Shown here one piece after another: positions 34,411-44,099 of a stretch of 64,000 nt of DNA. The first letter of the stretch is position 1. Every line of letters begins with the position of its first letter. The DNA comes from CAZPQN01 sp964588795. Its GTDB lineage: Bacteria > Fidelibacterota > UBA2242. Both the position numbers and the translations under genes were made by a program. The notes under the pieces are model-generated. The model was not told where the DNA came from and ran no database searches. It was given only the letters and a program-made list of their open reading frames with translations. The DNA lies in contig CAZPQN010000002.1 of assembly GCA_964588795.1 (NCBI GenBank), forward strand, positions 55,705 to 119,704, read 5' to 3'.

Positions 34411-35616
34411 ATGTATTTCGAATTCGAAGACCTTGAAAATCAAAGCGCGCGTCTGAAAGTCATTGGCGTCGGTGGAGCGGGCGGTAATGCCGTCACTCGC
34501 ATGATCGACTATGGACTCCAGGGTGTCGAATTTATTGCTTTGAATACCGACATCCAGGCGCTGGATAAATGCAAAGCCCAGACCAAATACCAGATCGGGC
34601 GCGAACTGACCCGTGGGCTGGGTGCCGGAGCGATGGCTGATATTGGTAAAAAAGCGATTGAAACCGATCGCCAGGCAGTGCAGGCTTTGATCGGCGGGGC
34701 CGATATGGTCTTTATCACTGCCGGTATGGGCGGTGGTACTGGAACTGGTGCGGCACCGGTCGTCTCCGAAATCGCTCACGAAATGGGTTGTCTGACCGTC
34801 GCGATCGTCACCAAACCGTTTGCCTTTGAAGGTGCCCGACGCATGGCCCGCGCCGAACAAGGTATTCGCGAACTCAAGGAAAAAGTCGACACTTTAATAG
34901 TCATTCCGAATGAGAAATTGTTAAGCATCGTTGATACAGAGACGATTATTGGTGACGCTTTTAAAACTGCCGACAGTGTCTTATATCAGGCCACGCGGGG
35001 CATTTCCGATTTGATTAACCGGCATGGAGTAATTAACCTGGACTTCGCCGATGTGCGAACTATCATGAAAGACATGGGTGAAGCCCTGATGGGTACCGGT
35101 CTGGCTTCCGGCGAGGAGCGGGCCGTCTTAGCCGCGCAACAGGCAATTTCGAGTCCCCTTCTGGAAGATATGCATATCAAGGGTGCGAAAGGTTTGCTCA
35201 TCAATGTCACCGGAGGCAAGGATTTACGGCTGAACGAAGTCGACGCCGCCTGTCAGATTATTACCGAAGAGGCCGGTCAGGACGCGGAAATTATTTTCGG
35301 AACCGTGGTCGACGAAAATTTGGGTGACGAGATCATAATTACGGTGATTGCTACGGGTTTCAATCTGGAACGGGCTCTGAAACCGATTACTCCCACCACA
35401 AGCACTTTTTCTTACCCTCCTAAAAAGGAGACGATTAAACCACCGGTCGCGTCAGCGCCGGCACGTGATATAAACGTTTCAGGCAATCTTTTCGAGCAAG
35501 ATAGTGCGCAGACACAGGATCCGAATTTTGTGCTTGAAACGGCTCCGGCACCGGTGATCAATAATGACCGGCGGAATATGATCCCCACCTTTCTGCGTCA
35601 GCAGGGAGCAAGTTAA
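34411..35616 (+). CDS. ftsZ: Tubulin-like division GTPase FtsZ
   Basis: A 401-residue FtsZ with GGAGGNAVTRM (about 21-31), the tubulin G-box GGGTGTG (107-113), NEKLLSI, and the T7 loop NLDFADVRTIMKD supplying catalytic residues. After a variable Pro/Thr linker (about 320-385) comes the conserved tail RRNMIPTFLRQQ that binds FtsA. A strong CCAGGAGG site precedes the ATG. It is the last gene of the cluster and is followed by a terminator. Confidence 0.98.
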   Translation: MYFEFEDLENQSARLKVIGVGGAGGNAVTRMIDYGLQGVEFIALNTDIQALDKCKAQTKYQIGRELTRGLGAGAMADIGKKAIETDRQAVQALIGGADMVFITAGMGGGTGTGAAPVVSEIAHEMGCLTVAIVTKPFAFEGARRMARAEQGIRELKEKVDTLIVIPNEKLLSIVDTETIIGDAFKTADSVLYQATRGISDLINRHGVINLDFADVRTIMKDMGEALMGTGLASGEERAVLAAQQAISSPLLEDMHIKGAKGLLINVTGGKDLRLNEVDAACQIITEEAGQDAEIIFGTVVDENLGDEIIITVIATGFNLERALKPITPTTSTFSYPPKKETIKPPVASAPARDINVSGNLFEQDSAQTQDPNFVLETAPAPVINNDRRNMIPTFLRQQGAS

Positions 35617-35647
35617 ACCGGCACTCCTTTTCCCACGTTCTATAAAA

Positions 35648-35676
35648 CAAAAGCCCCGGCCAAACCGGGGTTTTTG
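35648..35676 (+). terminator. Rho-independent terminator after ftsZ
   Basis: A 6-bp GC stem (CCCCGG/CCGGGG, 35654-35670) with loop CCAAA is followed by TTTTT. An A-tract on the 5' side means it may also stop minus-strand rpmB transcripts, whose stop codon lies 30 bp away on the other side. Confidence 0.9.
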
Positions 35677-35700
35677 CCTTTAAATGTTTACTTCAGCAGT

Positions 35701-35889
35701 TCAGACTTTCTTGAGATTGCTGCTCTTCAGACAGGATAAGCAAACCTTGACTGTCTTGAGCGACCCATGGTCATCAATACGGACTTTGCGCAGATTCGGT
35801 TCCCATCTCCGACGGGTACGATTATTGGCATGGCTAACATTATTTCCGTATTGAGGTTTTTTACCGCATATTTCACATACTTTTGACAT
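35701..35889 (-). CDS. rpmB: Large ribosomal subunit protein bL28 (zinc form)
   Basis: A 62-residue ribosomal protein with two CxxC pairs (Cys5/8 in CEIC and Cys50/53 in CLSC), so the zinc-binding version. Core motif SHANNRTRRRWEPNLRKV is characteristic. I choose the second ATG (35889): AAAGGAG sits 7 nt before it, while for the ATG at 35895 the spacing would be only 1 nt. The gene stands alone, convergent with ftsZ. Confidence 0.96.
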   Translation of the reverse strand: MSKVCEICGKKPQYGNNVSHANNRTRRRWEPNLRKVRIDDHGSLKTVKVCLSCLKSSNLKKV

Positions 35890-36004
35890 CTGCATACTCC
35901 TTTAAAAAGCGCCGCAAATTTGCCGAAAAATTACGGGATAGGCAAATATTTTCTTAAGCGGATTAACATTAATCAGCGGATTTCTGGTTTGACTGTCTTT
36001 GATT

Positions 36005-38305
36005 TTAGTTAATCGTAACCCAGATGGGACTGCTCCAGGCCATTTCACCATCCTCCTGGACAACCCGTAAATAATAGTAATACGATCCTTTTCCAGCGTC
36101 CTGATCAACGAACAATCGGTTGACGCCCCGACCTTCATCGGTATCTTTGCCGAGGATAAGAACCGGCTCGCAGTCGCGCAGGAGATAGACATACGCCAGT
36201 TTGCCTGTTCCAATGACTTTAATCGAGATACTCGGAGCCGTATTGATGGATATACTTTCTCCCATCCAGTGCTCATTGATCCTGAAATCAATCAATATAC
36301 GTTTACCAGAAGTGGCATACACCCGACGGGCTTTGAAAGCTTCAATAATTGCCGGCAAGGAATTCTCCCGGGCAATTACCGCCGTCAAGCCGCAGACCCA
36401 CTCCGATTCCTTCACTCCCACCCCGTGATGCCAGAGCAAACCGTGACCATCCGATCCGCCAATCAATCCGAACTGTTTCCCTTGTTTGAAGCCATCCTGG
36501 ATAAAATAGCCCGGCAACCCGCCACGGTGGCGGATGGGTTCATTGCCCATGTATTCATTAGCACCGTGGGCGGAAACGATTTCGAAAACGGGTTGGATCT
36601 CGGGTTGGTAATTTTCCCAGTCGGTACCGCTCCATCCGATATGATGAGGAATAGCGATACCGCCCGAGCGAGTCAACGCCGCATACAAATCGGGAGCCTT
36701 TTTAGCATCGGTTCGCAGCCCAAAAATGGGTTTATCCCAAACTGCATGATAAACATTTTTATGCCCAGAGCCGGCTGGAACTCTGGCACTGGTCCATTCA
36801 TAGCCCGGAATTACAGTGCGTCCGGTTTTAGCGGAGATCGCCCGGCCCATGATTTTAATCCATTCCCATTCAGAGGGCGTCAATCGGTTGCTGGTAAACC
36901 ATTCATGGTCGGTCAGCGCCGCAAAGTCATACCCCAGAACTTTAAAAGAGCGTGTATAACAGGCGTCAATCGTGCCGGCCCCATCCGACAGAAGAGAGTG
37001 CTGATGCGGATCCCCAAAGAAAATCTGGTAGCCATCCGGAAGTTGCAGAACGGATTTACCCACCTCTTCTTTGGTCGTGTTTCTTATACCCTGGTTCGTA
37101 TAATTTGACTGAACTGGCGGGAAGTCTGCCATTTCCACCCGCTCCGGCTCGAAACGGTTGAGGTAGATGTACTTCAAATCGCGCCGAACTGAATAAATGG
37201 CCCCATCCTGCCCGAGAAGCGCTCTGATTTGGTCTCCCCTTCCACCCCAACCCCCGATATCGAAACGGTACAACGAACTTTTCTGATTGCCTTGCAGGCA
37301 CTGGACATTGAAACTCTGTGAAGCCCGGCTAAATATCCACAACCGATCCTGGCGGTCAAAAATAGGTGTGGGCAGTTCTAAACCCTGATCCTCCCCGGTT
37401 TTCCGACGATCGCCGATGGTCTCCGAATAGGTCGGTTTTCCCCAATCAGTTTTCAACAATGCACAATAAACCAACCAGGGATTATAGGCAATCTGACCAG
37501 TGGACAGAAGGTCAGTTTGCCAGACAGCCGTGAGATTATCGCGGGAATCAACCTGCATCATGGGCGCCTGATTAAAACCCCAGTTCGGACTAAGTATTTG
37601 TTCTGCCATCCATTTATTCTGTAAAACCTGCCGGGCAATGATCTGATAACCTGCATTCACCTGGCGATCCCACACTACCCACAAAGCTCCGTTACGCTGG
37701 CAGATAATCTGTGGGCGTAGGTCCAGCCCCTCGGCATTGCTGATATTCTGAATTTTCTGCCAATTGGTTGAGTTAACTGCATAAATATCAAAATCGGCCT
37801 CCGTTTGTCTTTCCCAGGCTACCCAGATTTCATCATTTTTCCCACAGCAAAGCACGGGATTCAGATCAACCTCTGAATCATGTGTCAGTTCAATCTCCTC
37901 GGATAATTTTCCACTCTGCAGACTGCGCAACTTTATATCCCAAATATTCCCCTGACGCGACGACCAGCAGATCCAGAGCCGGTTTTGGCGGTCGCAGACG
38001 ATGCGGGGTTTAAAATTACCCTCGCGAGGCTGACTGATGATGATCGAATCAGTAACGGTCATATTTTCGATTTTTTTCAGGACGACTTGTTCGACTGAGT
38101 CTTTTATTTCCGAATAGACAATCCAAAGCACACCACCACGAGTTTGGCAAATATCGGGATACTCGGCAAAGTAATGCTGAGTGACCGGCACATCTTGTGA
38201 GTTCAGGTCGCTAATACTACGAACCGGGGTTGGTGGCGTTCCGGCTGATAAAACAACCGATAAACCCATAATCAAGATACTTTTCCAGAAACAATTGTCA
38301 GTCAT
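36005..38305 (-). CDS. Exported propeller protein with PHP/DUF3604-type metal-dependent hydrolase domain
   Basis: A 766-residue protein with a signal peptide (about 1-21). The N-terminal half (about 50-350) is a set of repeats with a recurring pattern 'RIVCDRQNRLWICWSS / GKNDEIWVAWER / RNGALWVVWDR / DNLTAVWQ', a beta-propeller of sialidase-like type. The C-terminal half (about 405-690) is a PHP-like domain: GDPHQHSLLSDG (first metal-binding HxH), ALTDHEW, PGYEWT, PHHIGWSG and GGSDGHG supply a full set of His/Asp ligands. This matches secreted DUF3604/PHP proteins, whose substrates are mostly unknown. A small beta domain ends it. No C-terminal sorting domain is seen. It is transcribed alone between two terminators. 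Confidence 0.82.
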   Translation of the reverse strand: MTDNCFWKSILIMGLSVVLSAGTPPTPVRSISDLNSQDVPVTQHYFAEYPDICQTRGGVLWIVYSEIKDSVEQVVLKKIENMTVTDSIIISQPREGNFKPRIVCDRQNRLWICWSSRQGNIWDIKLRSLQSGKLSEEIELTHDSEVDLNPVLCCGKNDEIWVAWERQTEADFDIYAVNSTNWQKIQNISNAEGLDLRPQIICQRNGALWVVWDRQVNAGYQIIARQVLQNKWMAEQILSPNWGFNQAPMMQVDSRDNLTAVWQTDLLSTGQIAYNPWLVYCALLKTDWGKPTYSETIGDRRKTGEDQGLELPTPIFDRQDRLWIFSRASQSFNVQCLQGNQKSSLYRFDIGGWGGRGDQIRALLGQDGAIYSVRRDLKYIYLNRFEPERVEMADFPPVQSNYTNQGIRNTTKEEVGKSVLQLPDGYQIFFGDPHQHSLLSDGAGTIDACYTRSFKVLGYDFAALTDHEWFTSNRLTPSEWEWIKIMGRAISAKTGRTVIPGYEWTSARVPAGSGHKNVYHAVWDKPIFGLRTDAKKAPDLYAALTRSGGIAIPHHIGWSGTDWENYQPEIQPVFEIVSAHGANEYMGNEPIRHRGGLPGYFIQDGFKQGKQFGLIGGSDGHGLLWHHGVGVKESEWVCGLTAVIARENSLPAIIEAFKARRVYATSGKRILIDFRINEHWMGESISINTAPSISIKVIGTGKLAYVYLLRDCEPVLILGKDTDEGRGVNRLFVDQDAGKGSYYYYLRVVQEDGEMAWSSPIWVTIN

Positions 38306-38354
38306 GATAATCCTCGCTTATTTGTATACTAATCTACACCACAGTAACTAAAAA

Positions 38355-38391
38355 GAAAAAGGCTGTCACGCCAATCGTGACAGCCTTTTTT
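38355..38391 (-). terminator. Rho-independent terminator (after the 1767-aa cargo gene)
   Basis: A perfect 10-bp stem (GGCTGTCACG 38361-38370 / CGTGACAGCC 38376-38385, loop CCAAT) with A-rich and T-rich flanks on both sides. It lies just after the stop of the minus-strand gene at 38414 and upstream of the start of the PHP-protein gene, separating the two transcripts. Confidence 0.93.
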
Positions 38392-38413
38392 GGATTATGG
38401 GTTTATCTTTTGA

Positions 38414-41400
38414 CTACTTCAGAATCGTCATCTTCTTGAGCGCGGTGAAGTTATTCGCCTGCACTTTATAGAAGTAGATACCGCTGGCAAGGTTGGCGGA
38501 ACTGAAGTTAAACACATGGTTACCAGCCGGCAGATGCCCGCGATGGATAGTCGCAACCTCCTGCCCGATCATGTTGTAAACCACCAATTTGACATCTGCG
38601 GGTTCCGGAAGAGCCAGCAGAATGTTAGTGGTCGGGTTGAACGGGTTGGGATAGTTCTGATGCAAAGCGTACCTCGTCGGCAGGACGTCGGTTTGGCTCT
38701 TGATACTGACTTCCGGACCTTGGATATAGAAAGCCGAAATCCACAGGTCGATATCAATGCCCCAGGAATAGCTGGGATTGAGTACTGTACCAAAGTCGTT
38801 ATAGCCGCCATCCGCGAAACGCTCCCAAACGCGGTTCTGGCCATCACCTTCTCCGTTCTTATCCGACAACATTGCGAACTGATCATTAGCAGTCGCCGGC
38901 CATTCGAAACCAACGAAGAAATGCGGAGGAACAGGAATCGGCGACGGGAGACGGAAAACATTATGAATTCCGAGAAGTGCTGTATCAATTTGTGAAGTAG
39001 GCACTTTGATCGAGAATAACAGTTCACCCGGGACACCCTGGGCGCCGATACCCTTGACCACCAAGTCAAGCGTATCCGGCTCGTCAACAATATTCATGAC
39101 CCCAAACTGCAGCATGAATCCGTACAGGAAATTGAAATTATTCGCATTCAGGTCGAAACGCTGATACTTGCCGAGATCGCCATAGGCGTTACTACCGCAA
39201 ATGTAACCCGCACCGTACGGATTGTTGAGCACATTGGGTGTGGTACCATAGAACTTGACTTTCACATTTGGTGGCAGTAAGTCCTTGGCATTGGTGAAAG
39301 CCGCCAGGCCGTTATTGGTACCCATGATAAACGCCACCCAGGTATGCTCATCAATGGGCATGACGTCAACTGATCCCGTCCCATTGAGATTGGCGACGTT
39401 ACCGATGGAATGGCTGAATCTGACCAATTTAGCCTTGGCAGGTCCTTCCGTTACATCGATGACGTGGAACTTTTCCATGCCGGCATCGGTCGCGAAGTTA
39501 TAGTAATAGACCAACAAGCATTTCTTGACACCATCATCGAAATACTTGATCTTGGACGAGCTTGTTCCGACGATTTCTGTCGATACGGTGTCCAGCGTTG
39601 TGCCATCAATGCCCAGATGCATGAGTGGTTTCCCGGCGGATTTGATCCACAGTGAACCGTCGGCATCCGGAGCGACATTCGGTAAGGAGCCCATGGTTCT
39701 GGACAACGTAATTTCAGTCGGGGTAAAAGTTGCGCCATGGTCAGCCGTGGAGAACTTCACGATCTTATCGGAGCTCGGCGCCGCTGCATAAATCGTCAGA
39801 CTATTGTCTGCCGCCGAGCCATAGACGCTGAACATGTCGCCGAAGCGCTTGTTGAGTCCGGTATAGGAAATAACCGGCACCGGCGTCGCATTCTCATTCA
39901 GATATTGATAAACTGTGAAGGCCGTTGTACTGGCATCAAGGGTCATGTTGCACACATAAATACGGCCATCATCCGAAACATCCACGGCATTGACTGGGAA
40001 AGTGCCCACCGGATTGGGCGGAGCCGGGATTTCTTTCAGACTATCACCCGTCATGGCGTCATAGACCACGATGCGATGAGCGCCACTGCGGGTCACGACG
40101 TACACCCGATCATTACCTTCAACTTTTCCGTATGCCATGCCCCGTGTGTAATTGCCAGTAGACATATAGGCTGGGAAGTTCATGGTAGCCTGGGTTTTTG
40201 CCCAGAATGGAACGAGTGGTTCGGGTTTAAAGGGTTCCGGATACAGATAGAACAGGTCTTTGGCTATGCCTTGAATCTGGTACCCATCGTTCGGCGGCAC
40301 CTTGGCGGTGTACTGGTTACCGACGGCAATCACACCGAAAATACCCCTTGGCCAATCGGCCCAGTCATCGACATCCGAATCCTTATCAATCCGGAATGTT
40401 ACGGTATCGATACCATCGGTGACTTGCAAATTGGCATTATTGGCAGGTGCCGGCCAGGTCGTGGGTTGCACAAACCAGATGCTGTCAACCTGCACGAGGA
40501 TGCTTTCAGTCTCCTCACCGATGTCCGCCAGCTTGACTTTACGCGGAGGTACCAAATTGCCGTGTGACAGGACTTTAACATGGCTCAATGAATCGGGAAT
40601 GATTTCGGTCAAACCCCTGTAGAATGTCAAGATACCATGCAGTTCGATCTCGTCACCGATCGTGATCGGGCCTTTGAATTTGCTGGAATAGATATTGAGG
40701 CCACCCGTTGTATCCTGGATAAAGACATTCCAGAAGGCGGGGTTCAGACTTTCGAAATCGGTCGTGGTGATGACACCCCGTACCGCTACCCGCTTATTTT
40801 CCAGATCCGGACGGAAATTGCCATCGCCGTCAGCTTTAGCTTCGGCAATGGTCAGGAGTGGAATGTGGATCGGCGGAGTCAGATTCCAGGCCGCGATGCC
40901 GTTATTGGTAATCAATTCGAAGACGGTGATTGTCCCGTCCACATTTTTCCTAAATGCCAGATCGCCGCAGGCGTTTGTGTTGGCGTTATAGCCACTGGTC
41001 AGATTGACCGTATCAACCAGCACCGGAGTGGTCTCGGATTCACTGATGTTCCAGACCTGAACCTGGTTGCCGCGGAAGGCATTATTCTTGCCGACGATAG
41101 CGATCATTTTCTTGGTGAAAGGATAATTCAGGTAACCAACGTTGTGCCAGCCACCGTCAATCAAGCCACCATCAACTGCGGCGATTAAGGCACCGTTCGC
41201 ATCAATGTGCGAAGTCGCCGTGCCAGCGCCATTGACCCAGAAACTGCCATCTTCTGCGGGTGCGATGCCACCGCGAGCTAAGCCAGTAGCCACCGGAATG
41301 GGGGTTCCAGCGGTGAACGCGACCCCATCCACCGTATTGAATACACTGATCTGTGTCGAGTTCGATCCGCTGGCATACAACACCGTATTGACGCCATTGC

Positions 41401-43717
41401 CAGCCAGCGCGAAGGCATCACCAATCCGTAAGGTTGGCGCCGCAATCTCGGCTGCGACGGTAGGTACGGCGGCTTCATTTTCCCAGCGATAGATTTTGAA
41501 TGGCGCGGTAGCACCGGTACTCAGGTTACAGACATAAATCACGCCATCCGCTGTCACACGTGGAATATTAATCAGGAAGGTTCCACCGGTTACGCCAGTC
41601 ATATCCAGACGTCCGACGGTGTCGCCATTGGCCGCATTCAGAATCCAGACGAAGGCTCCACCGGTGCGACTGGCGACCAGCAGGTGATTAGTGGCGGGAT
41701 TATACGCCATACCGCGCGTGTTGTGGTCATTCTTGAAGAACGGATAACTGGAAATGTCCTTTTCCCACAGGAAGCGGGATGTAGGCTGACTGACAACCTC
41801 AATATCGGCGGCAGAGCGTGGTTCAATCTTGTAGTTGCTGTAGGTGTAGTTGGTGACGCCCGTGATGTTGTAAACCCAGTTGAGTTTACCAACCGAAACG
41901 AAAAGCTGGTCGTCGACCCGGGTGACACCCGAAGCGTCGGTGATTTCCCACTCGCCACTGCCCAGCGACGGGTTCGTGCAGGTCACATTCATTATTTTGA
42001 CCAAAACACCTTCGTATTTTTCCTGCTTGAGTTCATTGGCGGTGACCACCACAGGCTCCGGCAACGGACGATTATGCTCAATCACAGTCGTGATCGCGCT
42101 GTCTATCTCGGTCAGGTTATAGTATTCGGCCATCCGACCTTCGACAACAACCGAATCGCCCACCAGGACACCAGGAGCAGTATTGGTATAAACATAGACT
42201 CCATTCCAGGCACCGGGCGCATCCTGCAGATAATAGGCATTCGAGGCGACACCGGTGACAATACCGGTCGTTTTTACCCGCTGACCTTTGAGGGGTGAAT
42301 CGCCAGGCGTCTCGACGACCTTGCCCGTCGTATCCTGAATCGCCGCAATGAATGTGATATACCTGGGCGCTTCAAAGGTAATATTGACCTTGATCGTATC
42401 CGAAGCAATATTATTCACCGAGGTCAATTTGCCGGCATATGAATAAGCCCCGAGTAGATATGAACCCTCGATACGCAGAAATTCATCCGGTTGAGCAATA
42501 GCTTTTACCAATCCATCAACTAATGTCAAATTACCACCAGTATCAGCTTTGACGTAGAAGGTTGGCAGATTGCCATTGATGATTTTCCAGGCTTCGGCCT
42601 GCCAGGTTCCGGCAGCAGCACTGGCATCCACGCCCCGTCCGGCCCAGTATTCAAAGAAACCAGTCGGATAAGACGTAATTGTGAACCCGTAGTATCCTTC
42701 TTTAATCTTTACATTCGTCGCGGTGGCCGCGCTGAAATTCATGTAATAGAAAGCGACGGATGGATCGAGCGTCATATTAAAACCGCTTGACAGAGTGCCA
42801 GGCAATACCGTCCAGGCGATTTTATCATCCGACTTGTCGATCGTACAGGTTGTAAAAGTAGGTTTAATAGTGACGGTTGGATGTTCACCCAGATAATTGA
42901 AAGTATTTTGCGGATATACTTCCCATTCCGAATCAGTAGTGTTAGTTCCGGATGACAATCCCCAGTCAATATTACCCGTCTTGACTGCGGTCTTGCGCAC
43001 CAAGGTAAATTCAGAGGTTGCTCCGACTCCCCCGGCTACCGGCCAATTAGTTCCCGGATCTACAGTCGGAACTCCAATGACGTCGATCAGAACATCATTG
43101 AAGAACAGTCCCATGGCATCATCACCGTTGAATGAAGCCACATTCGATCCGACGGCTCCATTGGCAGTATTATTATAGGTCAGTACCAGATCTGCGACCG
43201 CTTTTATAGCCGCATTAGCCTGATCATTGGTTATGACATAAACATCACCGGCGGCTAATGTTCCAGTTAAGGGTAAGGCATACCGGGTATCGGCACCCGC
43301 AGAAGTACTACCCCAGCCGAAACCGTTATTGGCCTGTTTTACCGTGAATTGACTTAAATCTACGGGCGCATTAGTACCGTTGTAGATTTCGATTGCCTTG
43401 TTATTACTACTGCCTTCGATGTATTCGGAGAAAAAGACATCCGGAATTACAATCGGATTTTCGACATATAGGTTTTTACAGTTCTTACCAGAACCATCCA
43501 GAATGACATCATATCCATTCCGAATAGTGACATTATTGGTCGCGCTCGGGGCAGCAGTAGCGGTTGCCCAGCTGGTACCGTCGAATTTTTCCCAAGTTCC
43601 GACGGTAGACCAGTTGCCACCGTTGACTGCCGACCGGTAATCGCCTGATACCTGTGCCCACAGGGCAGAAGACGCCAGCAGGCAGGTCAAAATTAAAAAG
43701 GTCAGTAACCGTTTCAT
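38414..43717 (-). CDS. Giant T9SS cargo protein: lamin-tail domain, OB-like modules, two DUF4623-type propellers
   Basis: A 1767-residue exported protein. After a signal peptide (about 1-21) and a Trp-rich start comes a lamin-tail domain (about 93-215, VFFSEYIEGSSNNKAIEIYN). The body is built from two repeats of one module: an OB-like domain (GQRVKTTGIVTG...VVVEGRMAEYYNLTEID near 480-560; second copy NKRVAVRGVITTTDF near 990) followed by a propeller of about 300 residues (NHNTRGMAYNPATNHLLVASR, about 670; second copy GNYTRGMAYGKVEGNDRVYVVTR, about 1215). A C-terminal sorting domain (YALHQNYPNPFNPTTN to KKMTILK) marks it for type IX secretion. Probably a surface structural or binding protein; no catalytic motif is visible. 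Confidence 0.85.
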   Translation of the reverse strand: MKRLLTFLILTCLLASSALWAQVSGDYRSAVNGGNWSTVGTWEKFDGTSWATATAAPSATNNVTIRNGYDVILDGSGKNCKNLYVENPIVIPDVFFSEYIEGSSNNKAIEIYNGTNAPVDLSQFTVKQANNGFGWGSTSAGADTRYALPLTGTLAAGDVYVITNDQANAAIKAVADLVLTYNNTANGAVGSNVASFNGDDAMGLFFNDVLIDVIGVPTVDPGTNWPVAGGVGATSEFTLVRKTAVKTGNIDWGLSSGTNTTDSEWEVYPQNTFNYLGEHPTVTIKPTFTTCTIDKSDDKIAWTVLPGTLSSGFNMTLDPSVAFYYMNFSAATATNVKIKEGYYGFTITSYPTGFFEYWAGRGVDASAAAGTWQAEAWKIINGNLPTFYVKADTGGNLTLVDGLVKAIAQPDEFLRIEGSYLLGAYSYAGKLTSVNNIASDTIKVNITFEAPRYITFIAAIQDTTGKVVETPGDSPLKGQRVKTTGIVTGVASNAYYLQDAPGAWNGVYVYTNTAPGVLVGDSVVVEGRMAEYYNLTEIDSAITTVIEHNRPLPEPVVVTANELKQEKYEGVLVKIMNVTCTNPSLGSGEWEITDASGVTRVDDQLFVSVGKLNWVYNITGVTNYTYSNYKIEPRSAADIEVVSQPTSRFLWEKDISSYPFFKNDHNTRGMAYNPATNHLLVASRTGGAFVWILNAANGDTVGRLDMTGVTGGTFLINIPRVTADGVIYVCNLSTGATAPFKIYRWENEAAVPTVAAEIAAPTLRIGDAFALAGNGVNTVLYASGSNSTQISVFNTVDGVAFTAGTPIPVATGLARGGIAPAEDGSFWVNGAGTATSHIDANGALIAAVDGGLIDGGWHNVGYLNYPFTKKMIAIVGKNNAFRGNQVQVWNISESETTPVLVDTVNLTSGYNANTNACGDLAFRKNVDGTITVFELITNNGIAAWNLTPPIHIPLLTIAEAKADGDGNFRPDLENKRVAVRGVITTTDFESLNPAFWNVFIQDTTGGLNIYSSKFKGPITIGDEIELHGILTFYRGLTEIIPDSLSHVKVLSHGNLVPPRKVKLADIGEETESILVQVDSIWFVQPTTWPAPANNANLQVTDGIDTVTFRIDKDSDVDDWADWPRGIFGVIAVGNQYTAKVPPNDGYQIQGIAKDLFYLYPEPFKPEPLVPFWAKTQATMNFPAYMSTGNYTRGMAYGKVEGNDRVYVVTRSGAHRIVVYDAMTGDSLKEIPAPPNPVGTFPVNAVDVSDDGRIYVCNMTLDASTTAFTVYQYLNENATPVPVISYTGLNKRFGDMFSVYGSAADNSLTIYAAAPSSDKIVKFSTADHGATFTPTEITLSRTMGSLPNVAPDADGSLWIKSAGKPLMHLGIDGTTLDTVSTEIVGTSSSKIKYFDDGVKKCLLVYYYNFATDAGMEKFHVIDVTEGPAKAKLVRFSHSIGNVANLNGTGSVDVMPIDEHTWVAFIMGTNNGLAAFTNAKDLLPPNVKVKFYGTTPNVLNNPYGAGYICGSNAYGDLGKYQRFDLNANNFNFLYGFMLQFGVMNIVDEPDTLDLVVKGIGAQGVPGELLFSIKVPTSQIDTALLGIHNVFRLPSPIPVPPHFFVGFEWPATANDQFAMLSDKNGEGDGQNRVWERFADGGYNDFGTVLNPSYSWGIDIDLWISAFYIQGPEVSIKSQTDVLPTRYALHQNYPNPFNPTTNILLALPEPADVKLVVYNMIGQEVATIHRGHLPAGNHVFNFSSANLASGIYFYKVQANNFTALKKMTILK

Positions 43718-44099
43718 AGTGACTCCTTTTCCTTTGATTGAAATTTTAATATGGGTTTTTGATTGAGGAAGCTTTGATGGCGAATTGGGTTATTTAGGAT
43801 CATCCACAACCTAAATGATACCGGGATTAATCGTGGTAGCCGTAATTCGCAGACCGAATTCACTGACAGAGTGTATCCTGCTCATGACTAATCCCGTTAT
43901 TCGTTTCACCATCTGCTTGATTTGTTTACTGAAATTACTTACGGTGCTATTTTAATATGCCCTTTTTTTAAATTCAAGGAAAATTTTCCGCCAGCCTCAA
44001 AATAGTGGGTGCCAAGTCACAGTACTATGCAAAATCCTGTTGAAAACAAGGCTTGAGTTACTTACATTTGAGTAGTTAATTATATGAGGAGCAGTCACG
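43718..44099. other. Divergent intergenic region, 382 bp
   Basis: It separates two diverging T9SS cargo genes and must hold both promoters. I see a folded inverted-repeat element (listed separately, 43822-43896), an A/T-rich stretch before the plus-strand gene, and a ribosome-binding site (AGGAG, 8 nt before ATG 44100). No promoter pair is convincing and no reading frame is supported. Confidence 0.6.
43822..43896 (+). ncRNA. Predicted structured element (three-way junction), possible cis-regulatory RNA
   Basis: An outer helix CGGGATTA/TAATCCCG (43822-43829 with 43889-43896) continues across a 1x1 A/C mismatch into TCGTG/CATGA (43831-43835 with 43883-43887). Inside are two adjacent hairpins: AATTCG-CAGAC-CGAATT (43844-43860) and CACT-GACAG-AGTG (43861-43873). 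One pair is G-U if read on the plus strand but would be an A-C mismatch on the minus strand, so a plus-strand RNA is favoured. It matches no class I know. A DNA operator is an alternative. Confidence 0.35.

Noticed and set aside
35902..36291. 129-codon minus-strand frame after the PHP-protein gene
   Set aside because: Its upper three quarters overlap the 3' end of the PHP-protein gene in another frame, and its sequence matches no family.
39737..40567. 276-codon plus-strand frame
   Set aside because: Antisense to the coherent 1767-residue cargo protein.
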